NCBI GenBank assembly: GCA_027063325.1
Contig: JAMOSA010000280.1
Location: 1-5,980, forward strand
Source of the DNA: Campylobacteraceae bacterium
GTDB taxonomy: Bacteria > Campylobacterota > Campylobacteria > Campylobacterales > Sulfurovaceae
Length of the DNA: 5,980 nucleotides
Direction: 5' to 3'
Shown: positions 1 to 5,812 of the stretch, piece by piece
Numbering within the stretch: position 1 is the stretch's first letter
How the letters are laid out: each line of letters starts with the position of its first letter
Translations under genes and position numbers: made by a program
The notes under the pieces: model-generated
Database searches by the model: none
What the model saw: only the letters and a program-made list of their open reading frames with translations
What the model was told of the DNA's origin: nothing

Positions 1-31
1 CTTGTCTAAAATTAAAATCATCAAATGTCAT
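1..31 (-). CDS. Start of a minus-strand gene cut by the window edge; possible DEAD-box RNA helicase
   Basis: Ten codons are visible from an ATG at 31, reading MTFDDFNFRQ, and the frame stays open to the left edge. A GAAAGAG Shine-Dalgarno-like stretch (43-37) lies 5 nt before the ATG. The start Met, Ser/Thr, Phe, acidic, x, Phe resembles the extreme N-termini of bacterial DEAD-box RNA helicases, whose first residues precede the Q motif; this is only a resemblance over ten residues. A longer in-frame start at ATG 73 is possible and would add MYGYCTTGYREREI, but it has no visible ribosome binding site. The gene lies downstream of a strong minus-strand promoter (259-231), which would give a leader of about 190 nt. 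The existence of a gene here is moderately likely; the product is a guess. Confidence 0.35.
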   Translation of the reverse strand, partial: MTFDDFNFRQ

Positions 32-224
32 TATTTCTCTTTCACGATAGCCAGTAGTGCAGTACCCATACATTAGTGCAGAATTTTTACTACTTGCATC
101 TTTAAAGCCACAAATTTTGAATATAGTATATTAAATGGGGCAAAAGAGAATGTAAATATTTAGAAATTTAACGCAGTCTATTTAGTAAAGGTTGTACAAT
201 ACTCTATCTTAATTCAGTTTTGGT
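32..224 (-). other. Long leader between the consensus promoter and the left-edge gene
   Basis: If transcription starts near 224, about 190 nt precede the ATG at 31. The stretch contains a second possible -10 (TATACT, 130-125), an AT-rich palindrome TAAATATTTA (153-162), and an 8-bp direct repeat TAGTGCAG (55-62 and 74-81). It also has three very short reading frames chained by TAATG overlaps: ATG 99 (MQVVKILH, stop 75-73), ATG 73, and ATG 69 (MGTALLAIVKEK, stop 33-31 overlapping ATG 31). I see no tRNA, rRNA or known riboswitch in it. It could be a regulatory 5' UTR, a small RNA, or plain spacer. Confidence 0.35.
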
Positions 225-230
225 AGCGTG

Positions 231-259
231 ATTATAGCTGTATATGGTGTAAGTGTCAA
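231..259 (-). promoter_or_regulatory. Consensus sigma-70 promoter reading leftward
   Basis: On the minus strand TTGACA (259-254) is followed after exactly 17 bp by TATAAT (236-231). Both hexamers match the sigma-70 consensus perfectly at the ideal spacing. Transcription would start near 224 and run to the left, away from the kinase gene. A -35 this good is unusual for Campylobacterota, where most housekeeping promoters have no conserved -35 box, so the transcript is probably strong. The likely target is the gene beginning at 31, or a small RNA within the leader. Confidence 0.75.
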
Positions 260-262
260 GTA

Positions 263-297
263 ATATAAACCAACTCTATTAAAGAGAAGGTTTATAT
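263..297 (-). terminator. Imperfect hairpin after the kinase gene, possible terminator
   Basis: ATATAAACC (263-271) pairs with GGTTTATAT (289-297), and CTCT (274-277) with AGAG (283-286), separated by an AA/AA internal mismatch and closed by a 5-nt loop. It begins 9 bp past the kinase stop codon and lies just before the -35 of the next leftward promoter, which is where a terminator is expected. There is no convincing U-tract on either strand, so intrinsic termination may be weak; it could instead protect the mRNA 3' end. Confidence 0.45.
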
Positions 298-306
298 ATA
301 AAAATT

Positions 307-3300
307 TTAGAGTTTTTTCTCTATCTCTTCTGCAAATGAGTGTATATCAATCAATCCAGAGTCGCACTCCCAATCAATCTCTTTGCTGTTGTCAACCAAT
401 AAGAATGGGATAATACCTGTCTCTTTCATTGTCTCAATAATAATACAGACATCATCTTTAAACAGGTCATGAGCAAAGAGTACATATTTGTATCCACCCA
501 TATCCAGCTTTTCAAAAAGTTCAAGTTCATCTGCTACTGTATCAACCTCAAAGCCTCTTTTTTCTAGTAGCTTTTTATATATTCTACTGGTCAATTTTGC
601 TTTGTTGTAGAGTACAACCTTGTTTGAATCTACAGGTACCAAAGGCTCCTCTTTTGGTTTTTCTTCTATAGTATGTGGTGTATGCTCTACTTTTGTTTCT
701 GGCTTGGGTTCTGGCTTGGGTTCTAGCTTTGGTTTTGGCTTTGGTTCTGGCTTTGGCAACTCAGGTTCACTCTCTATCACTTGAGCATCCTCAACTTCAG
801 GCTCTTCATACTCTACATTACCTCTTTTTTTGTAGTATGAATCAATGAGTGCTTTTAACTCCTTGAGATTGATTGGTTTTGAGATATAGTTATCCATACC
901 TGCTTTCATATACTTCTCTCTGTCACCTGTTAGAGCATTGGCTGTAAGAGCAACTATTGGTATATGATTTAGATTGTTTATCTTTTCATAATGGAGTATT
1001 TCGGCTGTTGCTTCAAGTCCATTCATTACAGGCATTTGAATATCCATAAATATTAAATCATACTCATTCTGTTTTCTTAGATCAAATGCTTCAAGTCCTG
1101 TTGAAGCTAGTGTTACATCTGCTCCAAATTTTTCAAGAGTAGTTCTGATAAGTTTTTGGTTGATAGGGTTATCTTCTGCTACTAAGATTTTGAGGTTTTT
1201 AAATTTTCTTTCATCCTCTTTTTGTGAAGATCTCTCTTTTGTTGGTTTTCTATAAGCTTCTAATGCTCTTACTGTTTTTGAGAAGTTTAGAGGTTTATAG
1301 ATGATTTTACAGAATCTATCTTCAATCCCTTCAATCTCTGCTTTTAGTTCACCTGTTGTAATTAGTACTATCTTACTGCCCAAATTCAAAAATCTCTCTA
1401 GCTCATTGAGTTTTTTTACATACTTTTGATCAATAAACAGAATATTTGGCAAATCTGTCATAGGGTTATTCAAAATCTCATCAATAAGCATTATTTTGAA
1501 TTTTGCATTACAGTACTTTAGATAACTTTCAAGGTTTTTGTCTGTTTGTCTTTCTATATCAATGCTTGGTAGTACAAGGGCTGTTGTTACATCATCATAA
1601 TCACATTTTGGCTTCTCTTGATCTTCACCTTTTGGCAAAGTAATAGAGAAGAAGAATGTAGAGCCTTTGCCAGGTTCACTCTCAATATCTAGTATTCCTC
1701 CCATCAATTCTACTAGTTTACTTGAGATTGCAAGACCCAAACCTGTACCACCATACTTTCTGCTTGTACCTGAATCAGCTTGGGCAAATGCTTTAAAGAT
1801 TTTACCTTTTTGCTCTTCTGTGATACCAATACCTGTATCTTTTACACCAAAATAGATTGTTACATCATCTTCTGTCTCTTTTGTCTTTTTGATAATTACA
1901 TCTATATTACCGTGTTGATCTGTAAATTTGATTGCATTTGATATGAGGTTTACAACAACCTGTGATATTTTTGTAGGATCACCTACTACTGTTTTTGGCA
2001 AAGATGGATCAACAAATACACTCAACTCTATATCTTTTTGGGCAGCTTTTGCACCATATGATTCTACTGCATCTTCAAATTTTTCAATTACAGGGAATGG
2101 AATACGCTCAAACTCAATCTTCTCTGCATTAATTTTAGAGAGGTCAAGAATATCATTAACAATAGATAAGAGATTGTCAGAACTACTCTCAATAACAGAT
2201 ATAAACTCTGCTTGGTCTGGTGTAAGATCTGTACTTTTAAGCAATTGAGTAAATCCCACAATACCATTTAGAGGTGTTCTAATTTCATGTGACATATTTG
2301 CCAAAAAAAGGTCTTTTGCCTGATTTGCCTCTTTGATGGTATCAGCAAGAATTTTATAAATTGCTGCCATATCCCGTTTCTCAACACTCTCAAAGAGAGC
2401 TTTTTTATGCTGAGGACTCAAATCAAACTCAATATCTTTAAGGGCATCTTCAAGTATTTTTGTCTCTTTTGATACATTTTGAAAAAGAACTATAACAATA
2501 ATCAACAATAGGATAAAAAAGAGTATTCCAAGAGCATACTGTATAAGTTTTCTTTTTGTTGCATCATAAAACTCATTTATACTGTTTGTTGCATATCTGT
2601 GAAGTATAGATTTAGCAGCATCTAGCTTTACAAATTTTTCATCATTTGAAGTTATCCAGGATTTTGGATTTACACTATATACTCCATTTAAAATGCCAGA
2701 TATAATATCTTCTCTTTTACTGTTTAGTATTGTACTAAATTCAAAGTTATTTAAAATATTGCTTACTTTGTTCCTAAGACTTCTACTTGATATTATTTCA
2801 AATGGTGGGATATTGTCTTCTGAGATTGTACGATCCCATAATTTCAAATCTTCATTACCAAATGGTTTTTTTGCAGCTATTTTAAGTGCTACAAGGCTTC
2901 GTTCCAAATCATTTATACCATACAGTTTTTCCAACTCTTCTATATATGATAGTGCACTCTTTACATTTTTTAAATCAAGTTGTTCAATAATATCTCTTTC
3001 TATCTTGATAATTTTTAGATAGACTCTTTTTTGGTAACCATCTCTTAAGACTGAGATATGGTTTTTGCTCATTGCATCAACCTCAGAACGAGCAAACTTT
3101 AAATCTTTGTGAATTTGATCAAGTTGTATGACTAAATTCTGTTTTTTTGTTGCCTGAGTCAATGCTTTGTCAAATCTGTCCATACTCTCATTTGTTTTTA
3201 TTCTTTGCTCTTTGACTTTTGCTAGACTACTTATATTTGAACCACTGAGATAAAGAGCACTGACAAGTCTCTCTTTGACCAACTCTTTTAATACAGCATT

Positions 3301-3453
3301 ACCCTCTTTTATTACATCAACTCTTTTTATATTACTTTCTATCTCACGATATGTTTTTACCGATCCATATGCATAATAAGAGATTACACCAATAATTGCT
3401 ATCAGTGAAAGCATCAGTAATGAAAGTATTACTCTTTGATTTAGTTTTCTCAT
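307..3453 (-). CDS. Membrane hybrid histidine kinase with NIT-type sensor, one intact receiver and two degenerate receivers
   Basis: This is a 1048-residue inner-membrane hybrid sensor kinase that would autophosphorylate on His389 and pass phosphate to its own receiver at Asp804. Domains in order: TM1 about 8-30; extracytoplasmic helical sensor 31-303; TM2 about 304-325; a linker without a clear HAMP; HisKA about 377-440 with the H-box SHEIRTPLNG; HATPase_c about 490-608 with N-box N502/N506, DTGIG at 539-543, the F-box, and GGTGLGL at 568-574. These are followed by a receiver-like domain about 620-735, an intact receiver 753-872 (E760, D761, D804, T837, K859), a Pro/Glu/Lys-rich linker about 883-942, and a C-terminal receiver-like domain about 944-1048. 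The sensor resembles NIT (nitrate/nitrite-sensing, PF08376): KELVKERLVSALYLSG at 56-71 and a second-half LERSL...FGNEDLKLW signature near 183-206. That assignment is from motif memory. The ATG at 3453 has a good Shine-Dalgarno (AAGGTGG) 6 nt upstream. No HPt domain is present, so an external one is needed. It is the second gene of an operon with the exported protein at 3468-4223. Kinase identity is certain; ligand unknown. Confidence 0.95.
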   Translation of the reverse strand: MRKLNQRVILSLLMLSLIAIIGVISYYAYGSVKTYREIESNIKRVDVIKEGNAVLKELVKERLVSALYLSGSNISSLAKVKEQRIKTNESMDRFDKALTQATKKQNLVIQLDQIHKDLKFARSEVDAMSKNHISVLRDGYQKRVYLKIIKIERDIIEQLDLKNVKSALSYIEELEKLYGINDLERSLVALKIAAKKPFGNEDLKLWDRTISEDNIPPFEIISSRSLRNKVSNILNNFEFSTILNSKREDIISGILNGVYSVNPKSWITSNDEKFVKLDAAKSILHRYATNSINEFYDATKRKLIQYALGILFFILLLIIVIVLFQNVSKETKILEDALKDIEFDLSPQHKKALFESVEKRDMAAIYKILADTIKEANQAKDLFLANMSHEIRTPLNGIVGFTQLLKSTDLTPDQAEFISVIESSSDNLLSIVNDILDLSKINAEKIEFERIPFPVIEKFEDAVESYGAKAAQKDIELSVFVDPSLPKTVVGDPTKISQVVVNLISNAIKFTDQHGNIDVIIKKTKETEDDVTIYFGVKDTGIGITEEQKGKIFKAFAQADSGTSRKYGGTGLGLAISSKLVELMGGILDIESEPGKGSTFFFSITLPKGEDQEKPKCDYDDVTTALVLPSIDIERQTDKNLESYLKYCNAKFKIMLIDEILNNPMTDLPNILFIDQKYVKKLNELERFLNLGSKIVLITTGELKAEIEGIEDRFCKIIYKPLNFSKTVRALEAYRKPTKERSSQKEDERKFKNLKILVAEDNPINQKLIRTTLEKFGADVTLASTGLEAFDLRKQNEYDLIFMDIQMPVMNGLEATAEILHYEKINNLNHIPIVALTANALTGDREKYMKAGMDNYISKPINLKELKALIDSYYKKRGNVEYEEPEVEDAQVIESEPELPKPEPKPKPKLEPKPEPKPETKVEHTPHTIEEKPKEEPLVPVDSNKVVLYNKAKLTSRIYKKLLEKRGFEVDTVADELELFEKLDMGGYKYVLFAHDLFKDDVCIIIETMKETGIIPFLLVDNSKEIDWECDSGLIDIHSFAEEIEKKL
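628..807 (-). other. Pro/Glu/Lys-rich interdomain linker (kinase residues 883-942)
   Basis: This coding segment joins the intact receiver to the C-terminal receiver-like domain. It is rich in Pro, Glu and Lys with alternating KPEP/KPKP units and no predicted hydrophobic core, which suggests an extended, mobile tether rather than a folded domain. The last domain could therefore swing relative to the kinase core. Confidence 0.8.
701..757. repeat. 12-bp tandem repeat inside the kinase gene
   Basis: On the plus strand the unit GGCTTGGGTTCT occurs at 701-712 and 713-724 without change. It is followed by the diverged copies AGCTTTGGTTTT (725-736) and GGCTTTGGTTCT (737-748) and a partial copy (749-757). 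Each 12-bp unit encodes four residues of the KPEP/KPKP type, so a gain or loss of units stays in frame and changes only linker length. Two exact neighbouring copies point to recent duplication. Confidence 0.85.
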
Positions 3454-3459
3454 AACTAT

Positions 3460-3466
3460 CCACCTT
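3460..3466 (-). promoter_or_regulatory. Ribosome binding site of the kinase gene
   Basis: AAGGTGG on the minus strand (3466-3460) is one mismatch from the AAGGAGG consensus and lies 6 nt before the ATG at 3453. It falls within the 14-bp gap after the upstream stop codon (TAG, 3470-3468), so ribosomes ending the first gene can reinitiate on the kinase. It fixes the kinase start. Confidence 0.85.
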
Positions 3467-3467
3467 G

Positions 3468-4223
3468 CTATATTTTACTATGGAAGATGATGAAGTTATC
3501 AACCATACTTTTCATCTTTAGTGTTGACAGATACACCAGATTTGACAATAACATACTGTTATACTGTTCCATCATACTCCTTATTACACCCCAATATATA
3601 CCCAATTTATTCTTTTCTATCTGTAATTTTGTAGGATAATTGTATGTCTTTATCTTTTGTAAATTACTCTCAAGCTCATCAATAGCCTCTTTCATCTGAA
3701 GTTTGTTTATATCACTATCCATTCCAGCTCCAAGAGCCAGATAGTATTTTGCAGATCTCTCCAGCAAAAACTCTACATTTTTACCTGTCATAAGCATTTT
3801 TTCATTTTTATTAAAGTTATATTTATGAGATCTTGTTATTGAACTGGCTCCTTCTAGGAGTGTTTCACTATAATCTAGCATCAGAGCAGCATGCTCTTTG
3901 TCCGGCTTACTCTCAAGAAGTACTTGAATTTGCTCTTTTGAGTATGTCAAAAAGTTTAGAATATCTTTTGTCTCTTCATCATTTGTAGCAATTGATATGG
4001 TTCTGATACTTGATACCATCTCTTCAAGCTCATTGTCTATCTCTATTTTTAAATACTCTTTTTGTGGATTGATATAGAGTCTAAAGTAATCCACTGCTAT
4101 CTTTTGACTCAAGTATCTGATATTTTCTGCAGCTTCTAATATATTAACCTCTGCTCTTGTTGCTGCAAAGAGGCTTTGGAAGCTTATCAATACCAATCCG
4201 AAAATCAATAATAACTTTCGCAT
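3468..4223 (-). CDS. Exported PilJ/NarX-type helical sensor-domain protein, putative partner of the adjacent kinase
   Basis: A 251-residue protein with a clear signal peptide: MRKLL, a hydrophobic core, then a likely signal peptidase cut after SLFA near residue 20-21. No other membrane segment is seen, so it should be periplasmic. The mature part is nearly all helix. Its N-terminal motif AAENIRYLSQKIAVDYF resembles the PilJ N-terminal domain (PF13675; usual pattern AGRQRMLSQRMA), the fold class related to NarX/NarQ sensor regions. A second, diverged copy GKNVEFLLERSAKYYL appears near 147-162, consistent with the two-repeat structure of that domain. The family normally forms the sensor part of a transmembrane receptor; here it stands alone with no signalling domain. 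It is the first gene of an operon with the NIT-sensor kinase (14-bp gap). I chose the ATG at 4223 because its Shine-Dalgarno is 8 nt away; a GTG at 4226 is possible and adds one residue. A co-sensor role is an inference. Confidence 0.8.
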   Translation of the reverse strand: MRKLLLIFGLVLISFQSLFAATRAEVNILEAAENIRYLSQKIAVDYFRLYINPQKEYLKIEIDNELEEMVSSIRTISIATNDEETKDILNFLTYSKEQIQVLLESKPDKEHAALMLDYSETLLEGASSITRSHKYNFNKNEKMLMTGKNVEFLLERSAKYYLALGAGMDSDINKLQMKEAIDELESNLQKIKTYNYPTKLQIEKNKLGIYWGVIRSMMEQYNSMLLSNLVYLSTLKMKSMVDNFIIFHSKI

Positions 4224-4231
4224 CACTATTA

Positions 4232-4239
4232 CCTACCTT
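4232..4239 (-). promoter_or_regulatory. Ribosome binding site deciding between GTG and ATG starts
   Basis: AAGGTAGG on the minus strand (4239-4232) is followed by 5 nt to a GTG (4226) and 8 nt to the next codon, an ATG (4223). The consensus-like start codon and acceptable spacing favour the ATG, but both are in frame and differ by one residue. Confidence 0.7.
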
Positions 4240-4304
4240 ATTTTTTGATTCGGATAAAAGTAACCAATTTTTAAATATACAGTTACAAATTATCTTTTTG
4301 CCAT

Positions 4305-4337
4305 ATTATATAATGTTTTTTGGATTTACTTTGTCAA
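4305..4337 (-). promoter_or_regulatory. Candidate promoter of the sensor protein-kinase operon
   Basis: On the minus strand TATAAT (4310-4305) is an exact -10 box, with a T/A-rich surround and an overlapping TATATA at 4312-4307. A TTGACA lies at 4337-4332, but the spacing is 21 bp (19 bp to TATATA), longer than ideal. In Campylobacterota the -10 usually dominates, so the promoter is plausible on the -10 alone. Transcription would start near 4298, giving a leader of about 75 nt before the ATG at 4223. Confidence 0.55.
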
Positions 4338-4342
4338 ATCCA
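4321..4342. promoter_or_regulatory. Inverted repeat over the operon -35 region, possible operator
   Basis: TGGATTT (4321-4327) and AAATCCA (4336-4342) form 7-bp perfect arms around an 8-bp spacer. The site covers the TTGACA at 4337-4332 on the minus strand, where a dimeric regulator could repress or, with the poor promoter spacing, activate. No regulator family is identified. Confidence 0.35.
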
Positions 4343-4543
4343 TTTTACAAACACCACACATTATACAATTTTGTAATTTTACCCTTTTGTATGAGTTTAT
4401 CCTATTATTCCTTACTAAAAATAGTAAATTAATGATATTTTCATATATAAGAGCCAATTTGTAACACTATTTTTTGGGGTAAAATTTACTCTTGCTTTCA
4501 TACCATAAATTTGCTTTTGTAAGAGTTATTTACTACAATTCAG

Positions 4544-4556
4544 TACTAATTTAGTA
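4544..4556. promoter_or_regulatory. Palindrome overlapping the aminotransferase -10 box, possible operator
   Basis: TACTAA (4544-4549) and TTAGTA (4551-4556) are perfect inverted arms around a single T. The right arm overlaps the first two bases of the -10 box at 4555-4560, a position suited to a repressor. The arms are short and AT-rich, so chance remains possible. Confidence 0.35.
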
Positions 4557-4560
4557 TAAT
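4555..4560 (+). promoter_or_regulatory. -10 box of the aminotransferase promoter
   Basis: TATAAT at 4555-4560 is an exact -10 hexamer; no good -35 lies 16-18 bp upstream, which is normal for Campylobacterota. Transcription would start near 4567, leaving a short leader of about 22 nt that contains the ribosome binding site AAAAGGG (4575-4581). Confidence 0.7.
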
Positions 4561-4588
4561 TATAGAAATATGACAAAAGGGTACAAGA

Positions 4589-5761
4589 ATGTTATCAAGA
4601 AGAATAAAGGCACTCTCTCCATCTATGACAATAGCCATCTCCACTTTGGCAAGAGAGTTAAAAGAGGAGGGTAAAGATATATTGAGTTTTTCAGCCGGTG
4701 AACCCGATTTTGATACACCTCAGATTATAAAAGATGCAGCAATTGATGCAATTGAGAGGGGTTTTACAAAATATACAGCAGTTGCGGGTATTCCTGAGCT
4801 TTTGGATGCTATAAGCAACAAACTAAAAAGAGACAATGGTTTGGAGTATTCAAGAAATCAGATACTAGTAAGTAATGGTGCAAAACAGTCGCTTTTTAAT
4901 CTGACTCAAACCATTATTGATGATGGTGATGAAGTTATTATTCCTGCTCCTTTTTGGGTAACATATCCTGAACTTGTAAAGTATGCAGGTGGTAAACCTG
5001 TAATTGTGCATACTGATGAAAAAAGAGGCTTTAAATTGACTCCAGAACAGCTTCAAGCAGCAATTAGCAGTAGAACAAAATTGTTGATTTTGACATCTCC
5101 TTCAAATCCGACAGGAAGTGTATATACAAAAGAGGAGTTGAGAGCTTTGGGTGAAGTATTAAAAGGTACTCAGATACTTATAGCAAGTGATGAGATGTAT
5201 GAGAAGCTTCTTTTTGACGGAACAGAGTTTGTATCAACTGCAAGTATCAGTGAAGATATGTACCAAAGAACAATTACAATCAATGGTCTTAGCAAATCTG
5301 TTGCAATGACTGGATGGAGATTTGGTTATTTGGCAAGTTCAAGTAAAGAGTTGATAGCAAAAATGGTATCTTTACAATCACAAAGTACATCAAATATCAA
5401 TTCAATTACACAAAAAGCAGCAATTCCCGCACTCAATGGTGAAGTTGATGATGATATAGAGAGAATGAGAATGGCATTTGAAGGAAGAATGCATGAAGCA
5501 GTAGAATTGTTTAACAATATTGAAGGGTTGAGTGTACTTAGACCAAAGGGAGCTTTTTATCTGTTTGTAAATATCAAAGATGTAAGTGATGATTCTATAG
5601 AGTTTTGTAAAGAGTTGTTACAAAGATATGGTGTAGCAGTAGTTCCTGGTATCGGATTTGGGAGTGAAGGTTACTTTAGATTCTCATTTGCTACTGATAT
5701 TGTTACAATTCGTGAGGGTATCAGAAGAATAGAGAAGTTTGTAAAAGAGATTCAATCATAA
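4589..5761 (+). CDS. aspB: Aspartate aminotransferase, class I subgroup Ib, PLP-dependent
   Basis: A 390-residue cytosolic PLP enzyme expected to interconvert aspartate and 2-oxoglutarate with oxaloacetate and glutamate, feeding the aspartate-family amino acids and nitrogen exchange. The length is normal for the family and the gene looks complete. Visible landmarks: SFSAGEPDFDTP at 33-44; NGAKQ at 96-100 (phosphate cup); an aromatic Trp123 for ring stacking; PSNPTG at 171-176 with Asn173; Asp201 and Tyr204 in DEMYEKL contacting the cofactor; the Schiff-base Lys236 in GLSKSVAMTGWRFG; and Arg364 in YFRFSFA, which binds the substrate alpha-carboxylate. Subgroup Ib members are called aspB, aspC or aatA in different genomes, and some also transaminate prephenate; that activity cannot be excluded from sequence alone. 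The ATG at 4589 has AAAAGGG 7 nt upstream. It is monocistronic, with its own promoter and a terminator directly after the stop. Confidence 0.95.
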   Translation: MLSRRIKALSPSMTIAISTLARELKEEGKDILSFSAGEPDFDTPQIIKDAAIDAIERGFTKYTAVAGIPELLDAISNKLKRDNGLEYSRNQILVSNGAKQSLFNLTQTIIDDGDEVIIPAPFWVTYPELVKYAGGKPVIVHTDEKRGFKLTPEQLQAAISSRTKLLILTSPSNPTGSVYTKEELRALGEVLKGTQILIASDEMYEKLLFDGTEFVSTASISEDMYQRTITINGLSKSVAMTGWRFGYLASSSKELIAKMVSLQSQSTSNINSITQKAAIPALNGEVDDDIERMRMAFEGRMHEAVELFNNIEGLSVLRPKGAFYLFVNIKDVSDDSIEFCKELLQRYGVAVVPGIGFGSEGYFRFSFATDIVTIREGIRRIEKFVKEIQS

Positions 5762-5766
5762 AAAAT

Positions 5767-5809
5767 AGAGATACAACTGCCATATTAAAGGTGGCAGTTA
5801 TACTCTTTT
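5767..5809. terminator. Bidirectional intrinsic terminator between convergent genes
   Basis: AACTGCCA (5775-5782) pairs perfectly with TGGCAGTT (5792-5799) around a 9-nt loop. A lower stem of AGAG (5767-5770) with CTCT (5803-5806) follows after a small internal loop. TTTT ends the plus-strand side (5806-5809), and the A-rich run at 5760-5765 gives a T-tract on the minus strand. It lies 5 bp past the aminotransferase stop and 3 bp from the end of the opposing gene, so it can serve both. Confidence 0.85.
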
Positions 5810-5812
5810 GAA

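Larger units (their letters stand above)
4227..4588. other. Divergent intergenic region
   Basis: These 362 bp separate the leftward sensor operon from the rightward aminotransferase gene. They are very AT-rich and hold the two promoters, two operator-like palindromes, and a further palindrome GTAAA-A-TTTAC (4479-4489). I see no credible gene, tRNA or small protein with a ribosome binding site. The stretch from about 4343 to 4540 is longer than two simple promoters need and has no assigned function. Confidence 0.6.

Noticed and set aside
1..306. Search for tRNA, CRISPR or insertion-sequence ends in the left intergenic region
   Set aside because: No cloverleaf pattern, no regularly spaced repeats and no terminal inverted repeats with a transposase; the 8-bp direct repeat TAGTGCAG is too short to support a mobile element.
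1667..3022. Three plus-strand reading frames (62, 106 and 109 codons) opposite the kinase gene
   Set aside because: They are antisense shadows of the conserved HATPase, HisKA-adjacent and sensor coding sequence; no ribosome binding sites and no protein-like motifs.
4364..4375. TACAA-TT-TTGTA short hairpin in the divergent region, considered as a terminator
   Set aside because: Only 5-bp AT-rich arms with a 2-nt loop, which cannot form a stable terminator, and no gene ends nearby.
4157..4432. 91-codon plus-strand reading frame starting inside the exported-protein gene
   Set aside because: It begins antisense to the signal peptide region, runs through AT-rich intergenic DNA, has no ribosome binding site, and its Phe/Ile/Tyr-rich composition is what AT-rich non-coding DNA gives.
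4865..5517. Two 63-codon minus-strand reading frames opposite the aminotransferase
   Set aside because: Shadows of a strongly conserved enzyme gene, without start signals or recognisable domains.
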